Of a stretch of DNA of 64,000 nucleotides, positions 1 to 10,370 are shown piece by piece. This DNA is from Phymatolithon calcareum (taxonomy: Eukaryota; Rhodophyta; Florideophyceae; Hapalidiales), in the NCBI GenBank assembly GCA_977006965.1, contig OZ345377.1, positions 372,001 through 436,000 of the forward strand. Direction: 5' to 3'. Below the pieces are notes generated by a model. The model was given only the letters and a program-made list of their open reading frames with translations. It did not search any database and had not been told where the DNA came from. The position numbers and the translations under genes are program-made. The number at the start of each line of letters is the position of its first letter. Positions within the stretch are counted from its first letter, which is position 1.

Positions 1-2578
1 TAGAACACGGAAAGAAGAAAAGGCAATGTGTAGAATCTGAACGATCGTTGGAGAGGCATGCAGCGAGAACAAGGAGTCCAAGTCCGCAAATAGCCACCCC
101 GCTGGTGACTCAGGAGAAGGATTATCGACCAGTAGAGCGACCCCAAAAAGCGGGACTGACGGTTACGAAAAAGACGCAGAGCCTTGAGACAACTCGCCAA
201 CCAAGAAGCCCCAATCTCTCATTGGAGACCTAGACAAGGATGAAATACCTGAAACTCCTTTCGAAAACTCGGAGCAAGTTACATTCCAAAATAATTTCTA
301 ACAAATATTGGAGAATTGCAACAGTGAATGTAGGGGGTTCTCCCGAGACGCCCGAATATGATTGAAAATTGGTACATAACCACGGAGTCCACGTGATTGG
401 ACTCACAGAAACACATTTGAGGTATGAAGCACGCATCCATACAGAAATGTTCACAATAATTGCCTCTAGACCGGAACTCGTCACACAAGACAGGCCCAAC
501 CACCAAAATGCCTCGAGTCGCAAGCGCAGATCCGCGAGAAACTTTGGAGGCGTATCACTAATCTTCCGAAGAAGATGTGGATTGAAGTTAGTCTTCAAGT
601 ACGCAAAGATTCATAGTCAAGTTCTCATTGCTCAAGTTGGAAATATGAAAATTCGGGTGGTATAATTTTCACCGAAATCCACACACCAAGAAACAGAAAA
701 GTGTCTTTCGTTCATAAATAGACATGCAAGAGGCCATGCCATTATATGCGGAAACTGGAATGCAAGTCATAAGTCATGCGATAACCAATCCAAGAGAAGG
801 GGAAACCAAGTAGCCAAGTGGACGGTAGAGAAAGGGTGGACGCGAAAAACCCACTTTGGCCCGGTCTTCGAGATCAAGAAGTACGGGACTAATATCGACT
901 TGTTTGCGAAAAAAAGGATAACCACCTCAGACATAAGCTCTCCGGAAGACATTTGGACAGGAAGCATACAGCACAAACCGGTGTGCACGTGTCTCAGAAG
1001 CCGGCAAGACAAAGACCCTCCCAGTCTAGAAGACCAATCAGTTTGCGAAACTGGATTGGTAAGAAACAAAGGACCACGGACATGGAGCACACGAGAGGTC
1101 TCATTGAAGAGGTCTCATTGAAGACTTGAAAAACTGCACCTCCGACCGAAACTTGGAGATTATCTACAAGGAATTAGTTGACCTTCAAGGTCAACTATTT
1201 CCTTCTAACGTGCCTTCCCTCCAAGTTGGAGGGAAGGCACGTCACGACTCAAAACCAAAAATTTTCCCGAAGCTACAACAAGGAGCTTCCCGCTATTATC
1301 GAGAGCCTCGAAAAGTGCAAAACCTCAAGACAGCTGCACAAGACATATAAGAAACTTGTTAAAACTTGGTGCGAGCCTTGGAGAACAAGTAAGCATACTC
1401 CGGCAAGTTACAAATCATGCTCGAGCAATGGGTTCGACAAGCGGGCCCTGAGACTAAAGAAACTCTACAGAAGAGCCAGAAGGACCAAAAGACCTGAAGA
1501 CTGGGGACTATACAACGAGTGTAAGTACTAAATACGGACGAAGGTAAACAAGCGGGAAAATGAACAGTATCAGGAGTACATCTCTGAGCTCGAGGAGAAG
1601 GGCGGACAAACTGTCCCGAAACTGCTAGCCAGGATGAAGAAGATAATCAGAAGAGAAAACGTCAAGAAAAAAGATGACCAGGAGACCAATGAACTGTACC
1701 AGATTCTCTGCCCATATATCGAAAACATGCCATAGTCCCGAAAAGTGGCAACCTGGGCTCAGCAAGCTCACATGTCCTGAAAACATGAGGGATGTAATTG
1801 AAGCAGTCATCAAGAGATCGCCAACTAGAAAGGCACCCGGCCTGGACGAAGATAAGGCAGAGATGCTGAAAGTCATTACATCTCTGAATACAGACGTGCT
1901 TACGGCCTTGTGGAGAGCCTGTGGGAGTTGTGGAGACTTGCCCCTCCACAGGCAAAAAGCATTCCTGGTCCCGATACACAAGAATGGGACATAAGAGGAA
2001 CCCGGAAACTTCCGCCCAACATCCCTGCTTAGCCGAGCAAGGAAAATCATAGAGACGGCCAACGATATCAAACTGCGCAAGGTATACAACAACCACTGGT
2101 ACCAGCTTGTATTCCAAAAGGGAAAAAGTATAGAGTTGGCCATTCTAAGGGCCACGGAACTGCTGAAAGGAGGCCAGCGATGCGTAGCAGTCCTGAACGT
2201 GAAAGCGGCCTACGACACAGTTCCAAGAAAACACTTAGTGAACCAAATGAGACAAGTACTGCTTCCCGAGGTCTGTGCCATGGCCGAGGTATTCCTGGCA
2301 CCGTCGTGGGTTTCAACATTTGGAGATACCGACAATAAGTGGTTTATAGTGGACAGAGCTGTACCGCAGGGGTCCCCCTCAGTCCGAGTCTGTACAAAGT
2401 TTTTATGAATGATTTCGCCGAGCGTATGAGTCCCGGCTGTCGTATTCGCAGACGACGTTCTTCTGTCTGACAGTCATCGAAAACACCCGCTGCTTTGCAA
2501 GGCATGCTGGACATAGCTAATCGTTGGGCCGAAGAGCGTGGTATGACATGGAATACGAAACAAGGAGAAAGCGAGATT
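1..2578 (+). mobile_element. Decayed non-LTR retrotransposon (LINE family A), endonuclease plus reverse transcriptase
   Basis: This is a heavily mutated LINE ORF2 on the plus strand, readable only as fragments in several frames. An APE-type endonuclease is visible near 370-780, with GLTETH near 400 and GNWNASH near 757-777, the counterpart of the family GDFNAxH motif. Reverse transcriptase follows: a template-grip region with KAPGLDEDK near 1830, motif A VLNVKAAYDT near 2195, motif B VPQGSPS near 2365 and the catalytic FADDVLLSD near 2440-2470. The stretch LDIANRWAEERGMTWNTK near 2510-2565 matches the better copy at 58.7 kb (LDIATSWASENGMKWNTK), so both belong to one family. The ORF stops where the palindrome-ended transposon begins at 2579 and I could not find its continuation after 4492. 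The element is certainly dead. The first 250 bases may be the end of an ORF1 or the start of ORF2. Confidence 0.8.
1176..1241. repeat. Two adjacent perfect hairpins inside the LINE
   Basis: 1176-1196 is a 10-bp perfect palindrome around one central base. 1209-1241 has 15-bp perfect arms around a 3-nt loop. They lie in the connector between endonuclease and reverse transcriptase, where the LINE frame is already broken. Confidence 0.75.
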
Positions 2579-4492
2579 CTAGAGTCTATTTTACGGAAAA
2601 TTTCCCTCAATTGAGGGAAGAGATTAATTTAATTTTCTGCTCATGAAAGTTAATCGCTATCAAGCGCATCAACAGCGCCAAGCTTATAGATGTCTTCAGC
2701 ATGCTTATTGAAGCAGTTCCTAACAGTAGAAATGTTGCAAATGCACTATCAAGCGTATTGCATTGTGAGAACAAAATGGTCGAAGTCTTGCATTTTCAAA
2801 CTCTGCAGTTGTTTGCAGAACAAAAGTCGTCATCATGACCTCTGCAGTCATCCTCTTACTTTTCTTAGGGGTAAAGTGGCGTCCAACACTGCTCTCGAAT
2901 GCAAATTTACGCTCTTGCGCGACTGAACGTCGACAAGTAATGCGCGTGTCAAATGCTGTCTATAACTTGCTCTCCTGGCACTTCAAAAAACCTTCACTGC
3001 GTCATGTCCTGCTGACACTCTGCATGGTCAACAGAGAATAACAGCCAGTTAACAACCTAGAAAATCGCCAGAAGAGTTAGATAGCCCCTATGAGCTATAG
3101 GCGCACTTGTTGAATCTTTGCAGACTCAGAACTCACCAAGTATGATTCCACACATGCAATGCGCCTTATACCGGCATACAAGGCCACAAGACATCACAGA
3201 ACTGCCATTCCGTCAACCATCTCGCCTTTAAAATCTCTCAGCCACAGTGTTCTTTCTGTGGTCATTCGTGGGATCGACATAATCTTGACCGAGGTGATCA
3301 GCGTTTCTGCGCAGAGTACATGTCGCCTAATTCACTTGATTGCACTCTGAATGAAATCAACCGGAATTATTTGGCCACCGGCATCCCTTTTTTGGAAGGA
3401 GATGGGCCGAGTAAATACTTCTTCGGCCTGGTAGACATTCAGGAAGAGCTCTCAGCGCCGAACTCAACTCGTGCCAAGAGAACGAGTATTTCGAAAACGT
3501 TAATACTCTCTGTCACTGTATTCTCTTTTCGCCCTTTCTTCTCAGCTTCAAGCAGCATGTTTTCGCGGGCAACTTGAGGAAAAATCGTCGCCACGCAATC
3601 GAACTTACAATGAAGTCCAATACCAAAATTCTCGGATAAGAAGTCTTCGTTTAGAGTGCAAAGTTGCCACAACTGAGTTTCAAATCGTCCGTAAAACGGA
3701 TATAGAACTTCCGCTCGTACGCTGGCACCCAATGAGCTCACGTATTCTGCTCGCCGTCGGGCTTGATGACATCAAGTTCCTGAAACGATGTTTGGTCTCA
3801 AGGGCCCTGTAAGACTTAGGCAAGAGTGTTCGGAAGAGGTCTTTAGAGCTTCTGAAGGTTGTATTGAAGCTTGTGAGTCCTTCTGAGGTGCATTTATCCG
3901 CAATTGTAGACGATAAACAGGCGCTTCGCGATGAAGATTGGCAAGGATTAACACTGTAAGCAGACCTGGGCGGTAAAGCGAATTGCCGTTGTTGGCTCGG
4001 TTCAAGCTTCGAAGCTTCTGAAATGTCATCTTAAGCGTTCTCTGCCTTGACGTTGACAATGCGGACTGTCTTAATCTTAGTCTTCTTCAATGAATGACGA
4101 ATCAGAACCCATTTCACGCGATTTGACATGCTCGCGCGACCATTGATTTTCCCCGAGTACTTTCTGAACCATACTACTCAAAAGGCTCCGTATAGTCTGG
4201 AGCACTCTGCAAGACCTCTTAACGACCTTGGTGTGTACTGATGCACTGACCGCGGGCGGCTGGTGTTTTTCTCCTGGAATTGCAGGACTAGTAGATCTGA
4301 GTAACAAACATATTATCGTTGCTAGTGCCAAACGAAGCGAATTTAAGGTATTTATTGTGGATACTCCTCGCACAGAAGATGAGCCATGCTTTTCGAATAT
4401 GGCTTGAGCGGTCGGTTTCGAATTTGCTTTATAGATATTTTCGAGCTTTCAAATCACCCCTCAATTGAGGATGTTCGTAAAAATGACACTAG
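2579..4492 (-). mobile_element. DNA transposon with palindromic subterminal repeats, copy 1
   Basis: This is the same element as 32916-34818. The left end starts CTAGAGTCTAT and soon reaches the palindrome CCCTCAATTGAGGG. The right end has CCTCAATTGAGG followed by GACACTAG at 4485-4492, the inverse of the left tip. The interior aligns along its length with copy 2. Shared peptides lie mostly on the minus strand: LLTVLILANLH near 3940, ILVLLARVEF near 3470, and the C-terminal RNCFNKHAEDI near 2690. The coding sequence is therefore inferred to run from right to left and is broken by stops and shifts here. The element interrupts a LINE of family A. I do not recognise the transposase family and could not find a clear target duplication. 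Confidence 0.65.
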
Positions 4493-5033
4493 ACCCCCAT
4501 CTATGAAGAGCTCTCACTGGCCCAAGCAATGCTGATAAACTGGATAAAAATTTTAATTCTGTCCTTCGTACCAGGAAGATTGCTCGAAATCATGTATCAT
4601 ACGCAATGAGTGCGAAAAAAGATATGGAATGTGGAACCTGAAGGTATACTGTATTGGAGGGCCCCCTTTTCGATAGGGGAAGCTGCCCACCACTCAGTGC
4701 GCAATTCCCCATCACCAACACCATGTTCTGACAGCAACATATGCCCATGCACTGAGCTTTGAACAAGGCTACACAGTTCTGAAAATCTGTATCAGAATGG
4801 TGTGCTACGGGTTTTTCGTAACGTCACGTTATTTGTCTTCTCGGCGAAAGGCAGATCTTCTTAGCTCTGTACAGCTCCAAGGATTATATTAAGCGGAAAA
4901 ACAACGTGTCAGTGTTGCAAAGCACGATCTCCGATTTCAAATGAACCAATAAAATGCGATCGACCAATAGTTTACCAAATTCGTTCCTTTTGGAACCATT
5001 CGAAAGGTTTTTAGGCGTCGAGTGTGATAAAAA
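4493..5033. other. Intergenic stretch without recognised features
   Basis: No gene or repeat was recognised between the DNA transposon and the LTR element. It is the insertion context of the LTR retrotransposon. Confidence 0.5.
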
Positions 5034-5038
5034 AAGCC
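5034..5038. repeat. Target site duplication AAGCC, left
   Basis: The 5 bp AAGCC immediately outside the left LTR is repeated at 11889-11893 outside the right LTR. Five base pairs is the normal footprint of Copia integrases. Confidence 0.9.
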
Positions 5039-5314
5039 TGTAGTAGGTAGTATGACGTGTACGTGCGGTAGCGAGCGCCTGTATCGAAAGGCTGTGTTGG
5101 AGTGGGGAGAGCGCGCGCGCAGATGGCAAAACGAAAGGGTACGAAAATACCCCCCAGACCGCCTGTCTCACTCTCCTGTCTGGGCTTCTCCTTTTACTGC
5201 TGAGAAAATCCGGGAGATTACAAAGGGAGATGTGGAAGAATGTGATTGGCCATATAGTGACCAATGGCGAATAGGTAGATGCGGTGCTAAATGTGTAGGC
5301 ATTATGATGCCACA
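5039..5314 (-). repeat. 3' LTR of the Copia element (left in the window)
   Basis: This 276-bp repeat is the partner of 11613-11888. In minus orientation it starts TGTGGCATCATAATGCC and ends CTACTACA, the usual TG..CA ends. It follows a polypurine run (AAGAGGGGGGG on the minus strand) ending at about 5317. Confidence 0.95.
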
Positions 5315-5327
5315 CACCCCCCCTCTT
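5315..5327 (-). promoter_or_regulatory. Polypurine tract for plus-strand DNA priming
   Basis: The minus strand reads AAGAGGGGGGG followed by TG directly before the 3' LTR. This is the position and composition expected of the RNase H-resistant primer for plus-strand synthesis. Confidence 0.8.
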
Positions 5328-5726
5328 GGCGTTATTTCGGGGGATGCCCAGAAATGGCCGGAAAATTATACGCGTGGAGGCACACGTGGCGTTTTGGACA
5401 TAAAATATCAAATATTGCTGACAGTGGAGGTACGTCCAAGGGACAACCTCCAAACTGCGCAACCACCGTACGCGAGCGAAACGACCGCACGAGCGAGCAA
5501 ACCGACGAGCGGAAACGCGCGCGAACAACACGGCGACTATCCACACAACGCGAGCGACGGCCCGAGCGAGTTCCGAGAGCAACCGTTTGACTTTTAGCGA
5601 TCTGCGGCCGCCGCGGCACGATAGCCAAACAACAGTGCGTGCGGAGTGGGATGTGCTAGCGAATGGTGTCTGTCACTGACGATCGGCCCCGCAACCCCCT
5701 CCGGTGTTTGGACAGTCGGTCGCAAC

Positions 5727-6716
5727 ATGGCGGTCACCAAGCAGACAGCGAGTAAGTCCACGGGTGGAAGAGCTCCGAGGAAGGAACTCGCTCCGAAGGC
5801 TGCGCGCGCCGTCAAGCATCCTCGGGAGGCCAGGGTGCACGAGATGACGGCGTGCTGGGTGGAGCAGAAAGAAGAAGGCGGCCTGCGCTCCTGTTTCCAC
5901 CACACCCGGCTCGGTCCAAGGGAAGTTGAAGAGGTCGATTTTATCGACGTCTTTGGATCGAGCATATACCAGTGGTGTAGAAGAAGGCCCAAACGCAAGC
6001 TGACGGTGCATGATGCAGCGCGGTCGGGCTTTCTTGAGAAAGAACGTGGAAGTGCGAGTAGTAGCGCAGGCTGCGAGTTCCGGAAGATCAAGCTCTCGGA
6101 CGGTCAGAAGGAAGGAGAGAATGATGGCCGTTACTACGCCTCCGCCGATAAGAAAGGTCTGAAGTGGTATCCAATCTTGCTGTATACCATGGAGATGACC
6201 AGGATTGCTGGCGTTCCCGTCGGTGGTAGATGCAAGGTCGCAAAAACACACAGCATGACAGGGGATGGCATAGTGGTCTTGGGACTTGACCCTATGTATC
6301 TCTGTGTGGATGCAGTAGACAGTTGGTGTGTCGACCAAAAAGGTCGTGCTTTGCGCCTGGATCGTCCCCGGAGTCGGGTTGTTTTCGGACGCAGTGGGAA
6401 GGTATGCGCTAGTACATGTGCCTGGACTTGGGATTCAAGTCCGAAATGGCTCATGAAGCAAAATAGCGGGATATACCTCATTAGCTTGCGTGGCACGGGA
6501 TTCGATAACCACATGGTGGTTATTGATGCGAACAGGAAACTTATTTACGACGGCATAGAGCGCTTTTCCTTGAAGCTTAGTCCTCAGGCGTTGATGGCAT
6601 GTCTCGGAGACGGCGTCAGGTTCGATTACATCGAAGAGGTGCGGATGATTCCGATGGTTACAGGGAAGTGGAACAGGCCCCGGAATCGGAACAAGAGGAA
6701 GAGAGGCTCGGACTAG
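5727..6716 (+). CDS. Antisense ORF in the Copia element with a histone H3 tail-like N-terminus (329 aa)
   Basis: This ORF lies inside the LTR element but reads opposite to gag-pol, ending about 90 bases from the end of the RNase H ORF. I chose ATG 5727 (context CAACATGGCGG); a GTG-initiated extension to 5646 is also open. Residues 2-27 mimic the histone H3 tail: TKQTASKSTGGRAPRKEL followed by APKAAR. Counting from Ala1, K4, K9, S10, K18 and K23 are kept; changes are R2V, R8S, K14R, Q19E, T22P and K27A. Similarity to H3 then stops and no histone fold follows. The rest is not recognised. A late segment, NHMVVIDANRKLIYDG (about residues 260-275), recalls the His-Asp strand of papain-like or C39-like folds, but this is speculative. 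The C-terminus is basic (RPRNRNKRKRG), like a nuclear signal. Antisense ORFs in the 3' region are known in some plant LTR elements; an H3-like one is new to me. Confidence 0.7.
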   Translation: MAVTKQTASKSTGGRAPRKELAPKAARAVKHPREARVHEMTACWVEQKEEGGLRSCFHHTRLGPREVEEVDFIDVFGSSIYQWCRRRPKRKLTVHDAARSGFLEKERGSASSSAGCEFRKIKLSDGQKEGENDGRYYASADKKGLKWYPILLYTMEMTRIAGVPVGGRCKVAKTHSMTGDGIVVLGLDPMYLCVDAVDSWCVDQKGRALRLDRPRSRVVFGRSGKVCASTCAWTWDSSPKWLMKQNSGIYLISLRGTGFDNHMVVIDANRKLIYDGIERFSLKLSPQALMACLGDGVRFDYIEEVRMIPMVTGKWNRPRNRNKRKRGSD

Positions 6717-6803
6717 GTGGGGGAGATTTGAGCATGAGGTAGTTGTGCGAATGCGTTTGGTTGATTATGAATCGTGAATAGTGATAACGAGTTTAGCAGA
6801 GAT

Positions 6804-7451
6804 TTACAAATTGTGTTGCGAACAGATAGTTCGGTGCGCTTTGGATAAAGTCATGTGTGGGAGGATTCCCGATACCATTGTGTTGTTCAATGTTTTGAAA
6901 ACAACAGGATTGACTTTGGTGAGCGCGTCTCCTATATTCTGAGATCCAGGTATCCACTGCATAACTGATACATCCCCAGCCTCAAATGAATCACGAAGAC
7001 GAGATACAGTAGGATGAAGACGATAATCACGACCCTCGTCTAACGTAGTGATTGTGGAGTGTAGACCATACGAATCGACGGTGAGAACTAGTGTAATTTG
7101 CTTGTGCTGAGATATGATGACCGACATGCATTCCACTAACAGAAGCGAGCGGTCGGCAGACTTTGCAGCGGCAAGTATTTCGGCGCCAACGGAGGAAAAC
7201 GATTTCCGCGACTGCTTGCAACTGTGCCAATCGAGAACGTGGTACACAGAGCGGTCATGATGGGGAATGTATAATCCCGTGATAAATCCTGTTTGGCCGT
7301 AAGGGGATGTTCCAGTACTGGCATCAGAGAAGGAAAGAAGCGAGATAGACTGGAAAGATGAGTGGTCTAGGAGAGGAGTCGGTAGCGAATTATAGAGGAA
7401 GGCTGGCGAAAGCTGACGAAGTTGATGGAACGCAGAGTTTGCTTCCTTCAA
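6804..7451 (-). pseudogene. Copia RNase H region
   Basis: This is the C-terminal part of pol and degrades RNA in the RNA:DNA hybrid. The acidic catalytic positions are visible: SFSDAST, SSVGAEILAAAK, LTVDSYG and IGDALTK, the Copia versions of the D-E-D-D set. It lies in a different frame from the reverse transcriptase piece (ending 7448), so a frame change is needed near 7450. The ORF itself runs unbroken to its stop at 6804. Confidence 0.85.
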
Positions 7452-8212
7452 GTGTTTGACACGAAGACTCCCAATATTCTGCTGGAGTTTTCTGGAAGCA
7501 AGTGATGCTTGAGGAAGAACTCCATGACCATGTAGTTAAGCTTCCCTGTGACGCTTTGAAAAGACGTGAGCTTAGCGGTAGTGCATACATCTTCGTGCTG
7601 CTTTCGACGAGTGCGCCGAATGTCCAATGGAGAAATTGTGCTCATGAACTCGATCATGGAAACACGGACACTATAGTCGTCAGATTGCTCAATCAACAGT
7701 CTGTTGAACAGCAAATTGCGCTCTGCAACGAAGCGGCGAATTATAAAGCGCATTGAAATAGCGTCTTTGAATCTTTGAATTTCTTTTGGACTTCCGGCGA
7801 AGAGTAGATCGTCAACTACCTTTACAATTAGCAGGACAATTTTAGAGTGGTTTTCTCTTAGAATAAACAGCTGCGGGACACCTGGAATGGTTTCCAATCC
7901 ATACTCGGACATCCAGTCTTCCACGCAGAGCTTCCAGAGACGTCCTGACTCGACAAGACCATAGGCAGGTTTGATGAGCTTCCAGACTTCATCAAAATAG
8001 TCTGACCAACCTTTGGAGGGCGCATGTATATGTCGCGCTGAAGCGTTCCTGCTTGTAGATAGGCCCCAGAGATATCGATGGTTGCAAGCCTGAAATGCAT
8101 AAGCGCAGCCAGAGAATGGAGTATCCGTATTACAGAAAACTGTGCCGTTGAAGAGTCTTTCCGAAGCTCTTCCTTTTCCTTGTCGCGATTTCCGTGTGGA
8201 ACGAGTCTGCAT
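7448..8212 (-). pseudogene. Copia reverse transcriptase, C-terminal half
   Basis: This part carries the polymerase catalytic aspartates in VVDDLLFAGS near 7805-7840, the Copia form of YVDD, preceded by KPAYGLVESGRLW. It overlaps the upstream integrase/RT ORF in another frame; the frame change falls near 8000. Part of the hydrophobic palm and thumb follow, including LNYMVMEFFLKHH. Confidence 0.85.
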
Positions 8213-9726
8213 TTCAGCTTCAGCTTGCCTTGGATACCATCGTTCTTGATTTCGAAGAAGTGATGGGAGCTGATTATGTTGGATCCCCGTGGCCCGTGTC
8301 GAATGCTTACAGGAATGAAGGCTCCTTTGTCGACGTAGTTGCTCTTTTCTTTTGCAATTGCCTTATCGAAAATCCATCTCGGTGTGAACTGCAATTTAGT
8401 TTCAGAGACAGGAGAGAGTCCTATGATTTCTCTTATTCTGTGAAGTATCCGTTGTTCAGAAGATTCCAAAGAACAAGGAATTTCATTAGGACGTCTTGAC
8501 GGATATTCTCCAATGTCTTTGGACTGATCGAAGGCGGTTGAAACAGTGCCGATATCCATGGAGGGGACATTCACCTTCTTATCAGATAAGGAAACGGAAC
8601 CGAAGAAAGTGCTGGAAAGATGATGCATGGACCATAGAGCGTGTTCCTCTTGAACAGAAGAGCTGTCGGAATCCCCAATGTTATTTACGGGACTTGAAAT
8701 TGGGTCATTAATCTCTGGTACCGGATTTGGGTCATCATCGGGGCCAACGAAAGAAAGTTCTCCGAGCTCAAGGACGTCGAGCTCGTGAAGAAGTGAGGAG
8801 GATGGAGCCAGAAGAATGCCCTCGTATGCCACTTGGAATGGCCGACCCTTGAGCTCTGAAGTATTGCAGATGAGCGCAAAATACTTTTCTGCTTTGAGGA
8901 CGAAACCAAGATGCCATTTTCCAAATTTTGTCTCTTTCTTGAAATAGTAAACCGGGGTCTTTCGAGCTAGGATGTGTTGGCCAACCGGATGAACGTTCTT
9001 TGTGGTTAAGAGCAAGCGGAGAGCTCTGCGTGCAGCCTGTTCGAGATGCAATGTGACTATCTTGTCGGTGAGCGCACTCTTTGGTAGACCACAGAGAGAT
9101 GGAGTGTATCCTCTAGCGAGCTCAAAGCTGCTCAGGATCTTTCCACCATGAAGGACGTTTTTGAGGAAAGTAGCCCTTGAGAGAATCTCATAGTCTGACT
9201 TGTAAATTCCTCGCACGCTGCGAAGATGCTGTTCGTCTTTGATTAAACGCTGTACGAAGAGTCGAATGGTAGCGTTACCGGATTCGACGGAGCCAATCTT
9301 GTTGTGCCGTCGTGCAGGTCTCGGATCAAATGAACGGTGATGGAATGTGCACATGGATCTAATAACCTCATTGTTAAACTGTGGATCTCCGGAAATGGTT
9401 CGATTTGGACCATACACATTGAACCAGTGCGTAATAACCATTTTGAACATATCGTCCATATCACGTGAAGACATGAGGACCGTAGAAGAAAATCCAGTTG
9501 CAACGTCTTTCATGTGAAGAATGGGAAGGTTTCCAAGCTCTTGAATGTACATGAAGTCAAGCTGGAGGTGTTCATTGAAGGTAGCAAGGATCTTACTTAA
9601 GGATACCTTTTTCGCATTTAGCGAACGTCCAGTCTGTTTGAAACTAGTGCATTTTGCATATGCCCACTCGAGTGCATTTTGAAGGATAGGAGTATAAATT
9701 CCAGCTCGTTTACATATCTCACGCAT
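7858..9726 (-). pseudogene. Copia integrase and N-terminal reverse transcriptase (622 aa)
   Basis: The first third is the retroviral-type integrase core. The catalytic triad is visible: Asp in LQLDFMYI, Asp in SGDPQFNN and Glu in GSVESGNATIR. A Copia C-terminal integrase region follows, then the start of RVT_2-type reverse transcriptase with FRLATIDISGAYLQA (motif A Asp). The upstream frame is open beyond the first Met (KLHVYTHLTVRD), so this ORF is one slice of a polyprotein rather than a separate gene. The C-terminus reads out of frame after about 8000. Integrase preceding reverse transcriptase makes the assignment to Copia firm. Confidence 0.9.
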
Positions 9727-10370
9727 GTCCCGGACAGTGAGGTGTGTGTAAACGTGGAGCTTTGTTGCGAAGTTTCGGGTGACTTTTGAGTCCGAAATGC
9801 TCGGTAGGATGAGGAAGTGGAAGATAGAAACGGAGCTTCCATGTCCAGCAAAGCAGAAGAATAAAATGATTTGGTGGAGGTAAATAATGACTTAAATGCC
9901 TTCAATTGGGATAGAACAAGGTGCAAATAAGTTCGAAGTGTGTTTTTGTCTTCTGAAGTATATGTAGGAAGAATCAAGCGGTGAGGAGACAGATTGAGAA
10001 CATTGGACGGAATTTCGAGAAGATTTTGGTCGCCGAACAAATTGGATTGAGAAAGTATATGATTACCAAGAAGCAAAGGACCGTCACCTTTTGTGAGATA
10101 GAAAGGAAGCTGGACATTTCGACCATTGAGATCTGTGGTATTGAGCTTCCACAAAGCTATGGTCAGCTTGGGATCACTGCCTTTCGGACCGTAGGCATGG
10201 TAGAATGGAGCACAATCAAGAGGATGTAGAACAAGATCAATTTCCATAGCAATACAAAGGGCAGCAGCAGATTCGATTCCGCCGACACTACGCGGACAAC
10301 CGATGTCAAGGACTGGATTTGGATCCAGGAGGGATGGAATAACGTCGGATGGGGCTCCAACGCCAGATGT
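9618..10370 (-). pseudogene. Copia aspartic protease region
   Basis: The frame upstream of residue 1 of the 10247 ORF reads NPVLDIGCPRSVGGIESA, a variant of the DTG/DSG protease active site (DIG). About 90 residues later comes GPLLLGNHIL, the usual LLLG of retroelement proteases. It links gag to integrase but lies in a different frame from both. The coordinates include overlap with the neighbouring frames, because the exact shift points cannot be placed by reading alone. Confidence 0.65.

Noticed and set aside
4493-4700. Continuation of the interrupted LINE after the DNA transposon
   Set aside because: Translated frames here do not match the LINE family A region expected after KSEVL, so a simple insertion into an otherwise continuous LINE is not supported.
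5052-5597. Plus-strand ORF of 181 aa across the left LTR
   Set aside because: It consists mostly of LTR sequence, is not conserved in the other LTR (stops there), and has no motif.
5673-6338. Minus-strand ORF of 221 aa opposite the H3-like ORF
   Set aside because: It is the shadow of the better-supported plus ORF, which has a good start context and a recognisable H3-like N-terminus.
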